Of a DNA stretch of 64,000 nt, positions 19,019 through 31,207 are shown piece by piece. Each line of letters starts with the position of its first letter. Position 1 is the stretch's first letter. This stretch comes from Cherax quadricarinatus (lineage: Eukaryota > Arthropoda > Malacostraca > Decapoda > Parastacidae), in NCBI RefSeq assembly GCF_038502225.1, contig NC_091300.1:45484080-45548079 (forward strand), given 5' to 3'. Position numbers and translations under genes: made by a program. Below the pieces are notes generated by a model. The model was not told where the DNA came from and ran no database searches. It saw only the letters and a list, made by a program, of their open reading frames with translations.

Positions 19019-20250
19019 CCCGCTACCACCCCCACCCCCCACCCCGCTACCGCCCCCACCCTGTGTACGTACTCCAAAAAGACCCGGTACCCCCCCCGTG
19101 TACGTACCCCAAATAGACCCACTACGACCCCCCACCCCCCAATGTACGTATTCCACATAAACCCACTGCCACCTACCCGGTGTACGCCCAGTAACACTGC
19201 TACCTCTGCCACCCACCCCTCCGGTGTATGCCCAGTAACACTGCTAACGCTGCCACCCCCTCCCCATGTACGCCCAGCAACACTGCTAACTCTGCCACCC
19301 AACCGGTGTACACCCAGCAACACTGCTAACTCTGCCACCCACCCGGTGCACGCCCAGTAACACTGCTAACGCTACCCTCCTCCCGGTATATGCCCAGCAA
19401 CACTGCTAACGCTGCCACCCACCCGGTGTACACCCAGCAACACTGCTAACTTTGCCACCCACCCGGTGTACGCCCAGCAACACTGCTAACTCTGCCACCC
19501 ACCCGGTGCACGCCCAGCAACACTGCTAACGCTACCCTCCTCCCGGTATACACCCAGCAACACTGCTAACGCTGCCACCCACCCAGTGCACGCCCAGTAA
19601 CACTGCTAACGCTACCCCCCGTATACGCCCAGCAACACTGCTAATGCTGCCACCCCCCCGGTGTACACCCATTAAAACTGCTAACGCTGCCACCCCCCGG
19701 TGTACACCCAGCAACACTGCTTGCGCTGCCAACCCACGGTGTACACCCAGCAACACTGCTAACTCTGCCACCCACCTCGGGTGTATACCCAGCAACACTG
19801 CTATCTCTGCCACCCACCCCGGTGTACACCCAGTAACACTGCTAACGTTGACACCTCCCCGGTGTACGCCCAGCAACATTGGTAACGCTGCCCCCCTCCC
19901 GGTGTACACCCACGAAAACTGCTAACGCTGCCACCCCCCAGTGTACACCCAGCAACACAGCTAACGCTGCCACGCCCCGGTGTACGCCCAGCAATCCTGC
20001 TAACGCTGACACCTCCCCGGTGTACACCCTGCAACAATGCTAACGCTGCCACCCCCCGGTGCACACCCAGCAACACTGCTAACGCTGCCACCCCCCGGTG
20101 CACACACAGCAATACTGCTAACGCTGCCACCCCCCGGTGCACACACAGCAATACTGCTAACGCTGCCATCCCCCCCGGTGTACACCCAGGAAAACTGCTA
20201 ACACTGCCACCACCGGTGAACGCCCAGCAACACTGCTAACGCTGCTACCC
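19019..20250 (+). repeat. Transitional ~37-39-bp satellite
   Basis: Units such as CGGTGTACACCCAGCAACAC plus TGCTAACGCTGCCACCC vary in length and sequence. They bridge the 38-bp satellite on the left (shared GTGTACGTACTCC) and the 34-bp satellite on the right (shared CCAGTAACACTGCTA). Divergence is highest here, as expected at an array edge. Confidence 0.9.
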
Positions 20251-23200
20251 TCCCTCGTGTACGCCCAGTAACACTGTTACCCCCCTGGTGTACGCCCAGT
20301 AACATTGCTACCCCCCTGGTGTACGCCCAGTAACACTGCTAACGCTGCCACCCACCCGGTGTACGACCAGTAACACTGCTACCCCCACCCGGTGTACGAC
20401 CAGTAACACTGCTATCCCCCACCCGGTGAACGCCCAGTAACACTGCTACCCCCCACCCGGTGTACGCCCAGTAACACTGCTACCCCCCACCTGGTGTACG
20501 CCCAGTAACAGTGCTACCCCGCACCTGGTGTACGCCCAGCAACACTGCTACCCCCCACCTGGTGTACGCCCAGTAACTGCTACCCCCCCACCCGGTGTAC
20601 GCCCAGTAACACTACCACCCCCCACCCGGTGTACGCCCAGTAACACTGCCACCCCCCACCCGGTGTACGCCCAGTAACACTGCCACCCTCCACCTGGTGT
20701 ACGCCCAGTAACACTGGTACCTCCCACCTGGTATACGCCCAGTAACACTGCTACCCTTCCCACCTGGTGTACGCCCAGTAACACTGCTACCCCCCACCCG
20801 GTGTACGCCCAGTAACACTGCTACCCCCACCTGGTGTACGCCCAGTAACACTGCTACCCCCCACCCGGTGTGCGCCCAGTAACACTGCTACCCCCCACCT
20901 GGTGTACGCCCAGTAACACTGCTACCCCCCACCTGGTGTACGCCCAGTAACACTGCTACCCACCTGGTGTACGCCCAGTAATACTGCTACCCCCCACCCG
21001 GTGAACGCCCACTAACACTGCTACCACCCACCCGGTGTACGCCCGGTAACACTGCTACCCCCACCTGGTGTACGCCAAGTAACACTGCTACCCCCACAAG
21101 TGTACGCCCAGTAACACTGCTACCCCCCACCCGGTGTACGCCCAGTAACACTGCTACCACCCACCCGGTGTACGCCCAGTAACACTGCTACCACCCACCC
21201 GGTGTACGCCCAGTAACACTGCTACCCCCACAATTGTACGCCCAATAAAACTGCTACCCCCCACCCGGTGTACGCCCAGTAACACTGCTACCCCCCCACC
21301 CGGTGCACGCCCACTAACACTGCTACCCCCACCCGGTGTACGCCCAGTAACACTGCTACCCCCCCACCCGTTGTACGCCCACTAACACTGCTACCCCCCA
21401 CCTGGTGTACGCCCAGTAACACTGCTACCCCCCAATCGGTGAACGCCCAGTAACACTGCTACCCCCACCTGGTGTACGCCCAGTAACAATGCTACCTCCC
21501 ACCTGGTGTACGCCCAGTAACACTGCTACCCCCCACCCGGTGCACGCCCAGTAACACTACCCCCCACCTGGTGTACGCCCAGTAACACTGCTAACCCCCA
21601 CCTGGTGTACGCCCAGTAACACTGCTAACCCCAAACCTGGTGTACGACCAGTAACACTGCTAACCCCCACCTGGTGTACGACCAGTAACACTGCTACCCC
21701 TCACCTGGTGTACGCCCAAAAACACTACCCCCCACCTGGTGTACACCCAGTAACACTGCTAACCCCCACCTAGTGTACGCTCAGTAACACTGCTACCCCC
21801 CACCCGGTGTACGCCCAGCAACACTGCTACCACCCACCTGGTGTACGCCCAGTAACACTGCTACCACCCACCCGGTGTACGCCCAGTAACACTGCTACCA
21901 CCCACCCGGTGTGCGCCCAGTAACACTGCTACCACCCACCCGGTGTGCGCCCAGTAACACTGCTACCACCCACCCGGTGTACGACCAGTAACACTGCTAC
22001 CACCCACCCGGTGTACGACCAGTAACACTGCTACCACCCACCCGGTGTACGACCAGTAACACTGCTACCACCCACCCGGTGTACGACCAGTAACACTGCT
22101 ACCACCCACCCGGTGTACGCCCAGTAACACTGCTACCACCCACCTGGTGTACGCCCAGTAACACTGCTACCACCCACCTGGTGTACGACCAGTAACACTG
22201 CTACCACCCACCTGGTGTACGCCCAGTAACACTGCTACCACCCACCTGGTGTACGACCAGTAACACTGCTACCACCCACCTGGTGTACGCCCAGTAACAC
22301 TGCTACCACCCACCTGGTGTACGCCCAGTAACACTGCTACCCCCCACCCGGTGTACGCCCAGTAACACTACCCCCCACCTGGTGTACGCCCAGTAACACT
22401 GCTAACCCCCACCTGGTGTACGCCCAGTAACACTGCTAACCCCCACCTGGTGTACGACCAGTAACACTGCTACCCCTCACCTGGTGTACGCCCAGTAACA
22501 CTACCCCCCACCTGGTGTACGCCCAGTAACACTGCTAACCCCCACCTGGTGTACGATCAGTAACTGCTACCCCCCACCCGGTGTACGCCCAGTAACACTG
22601 CTACCACCCACCCGGTGTACGCCCGGTAACACTGCTACCACCCACCCGGTGTACGCCCAGTAACACTGCTACCACCCACCCGGTGTGCGCCCAGTAACAC
22701 TGCTACCACCCACCCGGTGTACGCCCAGTAACACTGCTACCACCCACCCGGTGTACGACCAGTAACACTGCTACCACCCACCCGGTGTACGACCAGTAAC
22801 ACTGCTACCACCCACCCGGTGTACGCCCAGTAACACTGCTACCACCCACCCGGTGTACGCCCAGTAACACTGCTACCACCCACCTGGTGTACGCCCAGTA
22901 ACACTGCTACCACCCACCTGGTGTACGCCCAGTAACACTGCTACCACCCACCTGGTGTACGACCAGTAACACTGCTACCACCCACCTGGTGTACGCCCAG
23001 TAACACTGCTACCACCCACCTGGTGTACGACCAGTAACACTGCTACCACCCACCTGGTGTACGCCCAGTAACACTGCTACCACCCACCTGGTGTACGCCC
23101 AGTAACACTGCTACCACCCACCCGGTGTACGACCAGTAACACTGCTACCACCCACCTGGTGTACGACCAGTAACACTGCTACCACCCACCCGGTGTACGC

Positions 23201-26200
23201 CCAGTAACACTGCTACCACGCACCCGGTGTACCAGTAACACTGCTACCACCCACCTGGTGTACGACCAGTAACACTGCTACCACCCACCCGGTGTACGAC
23301 CAGTAACACTGCTACCACCCACCCGGTGTACGACCAGTAACACTGCTACCACCCACCCGGTGTACGACCAGTAACACTGCTACCACCCACCCGGTGTACG
23401 TCCAGTAACACTGCTACCACCAACCCGGTGTACGACCAGTAACACTGCTACCACCCACCAGGTGTACGCCCAGTAACACTGCTACCACCCACCCGGTGTA
23501 CGACCAGTAACACTGCTACCACCCACCCGGTGTACGCCCAGTAACACTGCTACTACCCACCTGGTGTACGCCCAGTAACACTGCTACCACCCACCTGGTG
23601 TACGCCCAGTAACACTGCTACCACCCACCTGGTGTACGCCCAATAACACTGCTACCACCCACCCGGTGTACGCCCAGTAACACTACCACCCACCTGGTGT
23701 ACGCCCAGTAACACTGCTACCACCCACCTGGTGTACGACCAGTAACACTGCTACCACCCACCTGGTGTACGACCAGTAACACTGCTACCACCCACCTGGT
23801 GTACGACCAGTAACACTGCTACCACCCACCTGGTGTACGACCAGTAACACTGCTACCACCCACCTGGTGTACGACCAGTAACACTGCTACCACCCACCTG
23901 GTGTACGCCCAGTAACACTGCTACCACCCACCTGGTGTACGACCAGTAACACTGCTACCACCCACCTGGTGTACGACCAGTAACACTGCTACCACCCACC
24001 TGGTGTACGCCCAGTAACACTGCTACCACCCACCTGGTGTACGCCCAGTAACACTGCTACCACCCACCTGGTGTACGCCCAGTAACACTGCTACCACCCA
24101 CCTGGTGTACGACCAGTAACACTGCTACCACCCACCTGGTGTACGCCCAGTAACACTGCTACCACCCACCTGGTGTACGCCCAGTAACACTGCTACCACC
24201 CACCTGGTGCACGCCCAGTAACACTGCTACCACCCACCTGGTGTACGCCCAGTAACACTGCTACCACCCACCCGGTGTACGACCAGTAACACTGCTACCA
24301 CCCACCTGGTGTACGACCAGTAACACTGCTACCACCCACCTGGTGTACGACCAGTAACACTGCTACCACCCACCTGGTGTACGCCCAGTAACACTGCTAC
24401 CACCCACCTGGTGTACGCCCAGTAACACTGCTACCACCCACCCGGTGTACGCCCAGTAACACTGCTACCACCCACCTGGTGTACGCCCAGTAACACTGCT
24501 ACCACCCACCTGGTGTACGCCCAGTAACACTGCTACCACCCACCTGGTGTACGCCCAGTAACACTGCTACCACCCACCCGGTGTACGACCAGTAACACTG
24601 CTACCACCCACCCGGTGTACGCCCAGTAACACTGCTACCACCCACCTGGTGTACGCCCAGTAACACTGCTACCACCCACCTGGTGTACGCCCAGTAACAC
24701 TGCTACCCCCCACCTGGTGTACGACCAGTAACACTGCTACCACCCACCTGGTGTACGACCAGTAACACTGCTACCACCCACCCGGTGTACGCCCAGTAAC
24801 ACTGCTACCACCCACCCGGTGTACGCCCAGTAACACTGCTACCACCCACCCGGTGTACGCCCAGTAACACTGCTACCACCCACCTGGTGTACGACCAGTA
24901 ACACTGCTACCACCCACCCGGTGTACGCCCAGTAACACTGCTACCACCCACCTGGTGTACGACCAGTAACACTGCTACCACCCACCCGGTGTACGCCCAG
25001 TAACACTGCTACCACCCACCCGGTGTACGCCCAGTAACACTGCTACCACCCACCCGGTGTACGCCCAGTAACACTGCTACCACCCACCCGGTGTACGCCC
25101 AGTAACACTGCTACCACCCACCCGGTGTACGCCCAGTAACACTGCTACCACCCACCTGGTGTACGACCAGTAACACTGCTACCACCCACCCGGTGTACGA
25201 CCAGTAACACTGCTACCACCCACCTGGTGTACGCCCAGTAACACTGCTACCACCCACCTGGTGTACGCCCAGTAACACTGCTACCACCCACCCGGTGTAC
25301 GCCCAGTAACACTGCTACCACCCACCCGGTGTACGCCCAGTAACACTGCTACCACCCACCCGGTGTACGCCCAGTAACACTGCTACCACCCACCTGGTGT
25401 ACGACCAGTAACACTGCTACCACCCACCTGGTGTACGCCCAGTAACACTGCTACCACCCACCTGGTGTACGCCCAGTAACACTACTACCACCCACCTGGT
25501 GTACGCCCAGTAACACTACTACCACCCACCTGGTGTACGACCAGTAACACTACTACCACCCACCTGGTGTACGCCCAGTAACACTACTACCACCCACCTG
25601 GTGTACGACCAGTAACACTACTACCACCCACCTGGTGTACAACCAGTAACACTACTACCACCAACCTGGTGTACGCCCAGTAACACTACTACCACCCATC
25701 TGGTGTACGCCCAGTAACACTACTACCACCCACCTGGTGTACGCCCAGTAACACTACTACCACCCACCTGGTGTACGACCAGTAACACTACTACCACCCA
25801 CCTGGTGTACGACCAGTAACACTGCTACCACCCACCCGGTGTACGTCCAGTAACACTACTACCACCCACCTGGTGTACGACCAGTAACACTACTACCACC
25901 CACCTGGTGTACGACCAGTAACACTGCTACCACCCACCTGGTGTACGACCAGTAACACTGCTACCACCCACCTGGTGTACGACCAGTAACACTGCTACCA
26001 CCCACCTGGTGTACGACCAGTAACACTGCTACCACCCACCTGGTGTACGCCCAGTAACACTACTACCACCCACCTGGTGTACGACCAGTAACACTACTAC
26101 CACCCACCTGGTGTACGCCCAGTAACACTACTACCACCCACCTGGTGTACGACCAGTAACACTGCTACCACCCACCTGGTGTACGACCAGTAACACTACT

Positions 26201-28574
26201 ACCACCCACCTGGTGTACGCCCAGTAACACTGCTACCACCCACCCGGTGTACGCCCAGTAACACTGCTACCACCCACCCGGTGTACGCCCAGTAACACTG
26301 CTACCACCCACCCGGTGTACGCCCAGTAACACTGCTACCACCCACCTGGTGTACGACCAGTAACACTGCTACCACCCACCCGGTGTACGACCAGTAACAC
26401 TGCTACCACCCACCTGGTGTACGCCCAGTAACACTGCTACCACCCACCTGGTGTACGCCCAGTAACACTGCTACCACCCACCCGGTGTACGCCCAGTAAC
26501 ACTGCTACCACCCACCCGGTGTACGCCCAGTAACACTGCTACCACCCACCCGGTGTACGCCCAGTAACACTGCTACCACCCACCTGGTGTACGACCAGTA
26601 ACACTGCTACCACCCACCTGGTGTACGCCCAGTAACACTGCTACCACCCACCTGGTGTACGCCCAGTAACACTACTACCACCCACCTGGTGTACGCCCAG
26701 TAACACTACTACCACCCACCTGGTGTACGACCAGTAACACTACTACCACCCACCTGGTGTACGCCCAGTAACACTACTACCACCCACCTGGTGTACGACC
26801 AGTAACACTACTACCACCCACCTGGTGTACAACCAGTAACACTACTACCACCAACCTGGTGTACGCCCAGTAACACTACTACCACCCATCTGGTGTACGC
26901 CCAGTAACACTACTACCACCCACCTGGTGTACGCCCAGTAACACTACTACCACCCACCTGGTGTACGACCAGTAACACTACTACCACCCACCTGGTGTAC
27001 GACCAGTAACACTGCTACCACCCACCCGGTGTACGTCCAGTAACACTACTACCACCCACCTGGTGTACGACCAGTAACACTACTACCACCCACCTGGTGT
27101 ACGACCAGTAACACTGCTACCACCCACCTGGTGTACGACCAGTAACACTGCTACCACCCACCTGGTGTACGACCAGTAACACTGCTACCACCCACCTGGT
27201 GTACGACCAGTAACACTGCTACCACCCACCTGGTGTACGCCCAGTAACACTACTACCACCCACCTGGTGTACGACCAGTAACACTACTACCACCCACCTG
27301 GTGTACGCCCAGTAACACTACTACCACCCACCTGGTGTACGACCAGTAACACTGCTACCACCCACCTGGTGTACGACCAGTAACACTGCTACCACCCACC
27401 TGGTGTACGCCCAGTAACACTGCTACCACCCACCTGGTGTACGACCAGTAACACTACTACCACCCACCTGGTGTACGACCAGTAACACTGCTACCACCCA
27501 CCTGGTGTACGCCCAGTAACACTACTACCACCCACCTGGTGTACGACCAGTAACACTACTACCACCCACCTGGTGTACGACCAGTAACACTACTACCACC
27601 CACCTGGTGTACGACCAGTAACACTACTACCACCCACCTGGTGTACGCCCAGTAACACTACTACCACCCACCTGGTGTACGACCAGTAACACTACTACCA
27701 CCCACCTGGTGTACGACCAGTAACACTACTACCACCCACCTGGTGTACGACCAGTAACACTACTACCACCCACCTGGTGTACGACCAGTAACACTGCTAC
27801 CACCCACCTGGTGTACGACCAGTAACACTGCTACCACCCACCTGGTGTACGCCCAGTAACACTGCTACCACCCACCTGGTGTACGACCAGTAACACTACT
27901 ACCACCCACCTGGTGTACGACCAGTAACACTGCTACCACCCACCTGGTGTACGCCCAGTAACACTACTACCACCCACCTGGTGTACGACCAGTAACACTA
28001 CTACCACCCACCTGGTGTACGACCAGTAACACTACTACCACCCACCTGGTGTACGACCAGTAACACTACTACCACCCACCTGGTGTACGCCCAGTAACAC
28101 TACTACCACCCACCTGGTGTACGACCAGTAACACTACTACCACCCACCTGGTGTACGACCAGTAACACTACTACCACCCACCTGGTGTACGACCAGTAAC
28201 ACTACTACCACCCACCTGGTGTACGACCAGTAACACTGCTACCACCCACCTGGTGTACGACCAGTAACACTACTACCACCCACCTGGTGTACGACCAGTA
28301 ACACTGCTACCACCCACCTGGTGTACGACCAGTAACACTACTACCACCCACCTGGTGTACGACCAGTAACACTACTACCACCCACCTGGTGTACGACCAG
28401 TAACACTACTACCACCCACCTGGTGTACGACCAGTAACACTGCTACCACCCACCTGGTGTACGACCAGTAACACTACTACCACCCACCTGGTGTACGACC
28501 AGTAACACTACTACCACCCACCTGGTGTACGACCAGTAACACTACTACCACCCACCTGGTGTACGCCCAGTAAC
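20251..28574 (+). repeat. 34-bp satellite, ~245 units, with 1190-bp duplication
   Basis: The unit is CGGTGTACGCCCAGTAACAC followed by TGCTACCACCCACC (34 bp, confirmed between 25021 and 25055). Common variants are C/T in CCGG or CTGG, GCCCAG or GACCAG, and GCTACC or ACTACC. Units become more uniform towards the right. Distinctive variants (GTACAACCAG at 25638 and 26828, GTACGTCCAG at 25841 and 27031) recur exactly 1190 bp apart, which is 35 units. No reading frame is expected to be meaningful. Confidence 0.97.
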
Positions 28575-28914
28575 AGTATCAAGTGTTCCGCTGACCAGAC
28601 TTAAATACAATACTATATCTTCCACATAACCTTTAAATCCTAACTTCAAATATTACTCAGAGTGCTGTGCATAATATTACCTTTTTTAAGGAACAGCGTG
28701 TACTATGGTATTCTCAGTTTCACTATCACGTAAGGAAAAGTAAACTTGAAACTTAGTAATTATTTCAATTTGAACTTAATGAGTGTGTTGACGTACCGTT
28801 GTCAATGTTGTGGTGATCACCGTGCAGCTGCTGCGCCGATTAAGTCCCATTTTTATGGAACTTGGCTTTATCACTGTAGATACTCACTTAATCACTTATA
28901 ATTACACTACACAA
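28575..28914. other. Unassigned DNA right of the satellite
   Basis: Mixed composition with no coding or repeat signal recognised. Confidence 0.4.
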
Positions 28915-29075
28915 TGTACCTGGTCAGTACCTGACCAGCCGGACTGTGGTTTATATGTTGCTTTGTGTGCAGCCAGCAGTAACAGTCTGGTTGAACAGGC
29001 CCTGATCCACCGCGAGGACTGGCCATGGACCGGGCCGTGGGAACGTTGACTCCCGGAACACTCTCCAGATATACA
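28915..29075 (+). mobile_element. LINE family E 3'-end fragment (E3)
   Basis: The plus frame reads VPDQPDCGLYVALCAASSNS, then LVEQALIHREDWPWTGPWER and a stop at 29047-29049. This is the same protein end as E2 at 7435-7560. Only the last 40 or so codons and some UTR are present. Confidence 0.6.
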
Positions 29076-29645
29076 ATATTGCCAGTGAGGTCTTGTGTTG
29101 TCCTCGCACTGTCACACCGTAAACACAACTGGCACATATGACCCACGTATGTTAGAAAAGCTGTTAGATAATTAGCTGCTGCCTCAAGAAGACGTCGCCT
29201 CGGCCAATAAGAACACAGTATAAGCTGAAACACCAAACATAGACCAATCAGAGTGCGGCATCACCCACTACGAGGACTGACCCGAAACATTTTCTTTCAC
29301 TGGAAGGCCTGCACATTGTGGATGTACCAATAAGTCATACAGAAAGGAAGACAAGATTATATACACCTAGAAGTATATATCTCTCAGTGTATACACAGTT
29401 CAGAAATTACTTGAACCCCTATTTTATGAATTAAAATGTTCTTTAGCCTTAATAACCCACGTGTTGTCAATAACCTTCAAACCTAATAATCAACCATCCA
29501 ACCTTCAGGGAGGCAGTAACAAGCCACATTTATTGAAGTTGTGTATCTGTGTATTAAATCATGCTCGAAAAAAATGAAAAGTGTCCCAGTAAGATGTGAG
29601 TGGATATATATCAGAGCTGAGGATGCAGTGGAAGCTAACAGGAAT

Positions 29646-29649
<4 letters not shown>
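29076..29649. other. Unassigned DNA
   Basis: No recognised gene, RNA or repeat was found between the E3 fragment and the first (CA)n of the plus-strand family A chain. Confidence 0.4.
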
Positions 29650-29680
<31 letters not shown>

Positions 29681-29708
29681 TACACATACACATGCACACA
29701 CACACACA
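29650..29708 (+). repeat. (CA)n at the 5' side of A2
   Basis: CA repeats with a few TACA steps. Family A homology starts about 30 bases downstream. Confidence 0.95.
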
Positions 29709-29737
29709 GGACAGTCACTGGACACTGGACAAGACAC

Positions 29738-30557
29738 TGGATAGGCTGCAGACCTGGTCCAGCAATTGGCTCCTGGAGTTCAATCCCACCAAGTGCAAAG
29801 TCATGAAGATTGGGGAAGGGCAAAGAAGACCGCAGACGGAGTACAGTCTAGGGGGCCAGAGACTACAAACCTCACTCAAGGAAAAAGATTTTGGGGTGAG
29901 TATAACACCAGGTACATCTCCTGAAGCGCACATCAACCAAATAACTGATGCAGCATATGGGCGCCTAGCAAACCTCCGAACAGCATTCCGACATCTTAAT
30001 AAGGAATCGTTCAGTACCCTGTACACCGTGTACGTTAGGCCCATATTGGAGTATGCGGCACCAGTTTGGAACCCACAACTAGCCAAGCACGTAAAGAAAA
30101 TAGAGAAAGTGCAAAAGTTTGCAACAAGACTAGTCCCACAGCTAAGAGGTATGTCCTACGAGGAGAGGTTAAGGGAAATCAACCTGACGACACTAGTGGA
30201 CAGGAGAGATAGGGGGGACATGATAACAACATACAAAATACTGAAAGGAATTGACAAGGTGGACAAAGACAGGATGTTCCAGAGATTGGACACACTAACA
30301 AGGGGACACAGTTGGAAGTTGAAGACACAGATGAATCACAGGGATGTTAAGAAGTATTTCTTCAGCCACAGAGTAGTCAGGAAGTGGAATAGTTTGGGAA
30401 GCGAAGCAGTGGAGGCAGGATCCATACATAGCTTTAAGCAGAGGTATGATAAAGCTCACGGTACAGGGAGAGTGACCTAGTAGTGACCATTGAAGAGGCG
30501 GGGCCAGGAGCTTGGACTCGACCCCTGCAACCTCAACTAGGCGAGTACAACTAGGCG

Positions 30558-30560
<3 letters not shown>
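29738..30560 (+). mobile_element. CR1-like LINE, family A copy A2 (5'-truncated)
   Basis: Homology starts at GGATAGGCTGCAGACCTGG, just after the RT catalytic motif, and runs to the 3' tail CTAGGCGAGTAC. The open frame 29596-30480 carries LQTWSSNWLLEFNPTKCK, KDFGVSI, RPILEYAAPVWNP and SYEERLREI, ending GRVT. The last part of the frame is intact. Its ATG lies in flanking DNA. The 5' junction contains three near-copies of ACTGGAC, and the 3' end abuts (AC)n. Confidence 0.85.

Positions 30561-30618
<58 letters not shown>
30561..30618 (+). repeat. (CA)n at the 3' end of A2
   Basis: A pure AC tract directly continues the element tail GAGTACAC. Confidence 0.97.
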
Positions 30619-30620
<2 letters not shown>

Positions 30621-30919
30621 GTTGAGGTTGTATGTTGCAGGGTTCTGAGTTCTGGTCCTGCATCACTGTTAGATACTGGTCACTCACTCCTGCAAGCTAT
30701 TACCAGAATTAGAGTAGAAATAGCATAGACGAGAGTGTAAGGAGTAAAGCGGTAGTGAGGGATAACGTCAGACACTTAAGCTGAGACAAGCTAAATTTTA
30801 CAACCTAGCTACTTTCTGTATTTTATAAGTAGAATCGATAAGTGTTAGAAGTATTGGTAAGCTTAGAATTACTGGAATTTACCGGTATTTATTAGCAGTA
30901 TGAATACTTAGAAGTGGAG

Positions 30920-30920
<1 letters not shown>
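30619..30920. other. Unassigned spacer
   Basis: AT-rich unique-looking DNA between two (CA)n tracts, with no feature seen. Confidence 0.4.

Positions 30921-30950
<30 letters not shown>
30921..30950 (+). repeat. (CA)n at the 5' side of A3
   Basis: A pure 30-bp CA tract lies directly before the tail-only copy A3. Confidence 0.95.
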
Positions 30951-30952
<2 letters not shown>

Positions 30953-31046
30953 AGAGGACCTAGTAGCGATCAGTGAAGAGGCAGGGCCAGGAGCTGAGTC
31001 TCGACCCCTGCAACCACAATTAGGTGAGTACAATTGGGTGAGTACA
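30951..31046 (+). mobile_element. Family A tail-only copy A3
   Basis: A 96-bp fragment runs from GGAGAGGACCTAGTAGCGAT to two copies of the AATTAGGTGAGTAC type. It corresponds to the stop-codon region and 3' UTR of family A, with (CA)n on both sides. It is an extremely 5'-truncated insertion. Confidence 0.85.
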
Positions 31047-31053
31047 CACACAC

Positions 31054-31143
<90 letters not shown>
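31047..31143 (+). repeat. (CA)n between A3 and A4
   Basis: An AC tract serves as the 3' flank of A3 and the 5' flank of A4 in one uninterrupted run. Confidence 0.97.
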
Positions 31144-31147
<4 letters not shown>

Positions 31148-31207
31148 CTGGCAGGAAAGCCAGTAAATGAAATGATGGAATATGTAACAACAAAATGCTA
31201 GGAGGCA

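Noticed and set aside
17931..20851. Long minus-strand frames (up to 419 codons) with EYVHRG, GGEGG or LLGVHR repeats
   Set aside because: They are translations of the 38-bp and related satellites in all three frames, with no start context, no domain and no independent support.
20251..28574. CRISPR-like regular repeat
   Set aside because: The 34-bp unit repeats without spacers, so it is a tandem satellite, and the sequence is eukaryotic.
29270..29310. Another hammerhead core (GGACTGACCCGAAACATT)
   Set aside because: GAAAC is present, but there is no CUGAUGA, no stem II and no cleavage triplet.
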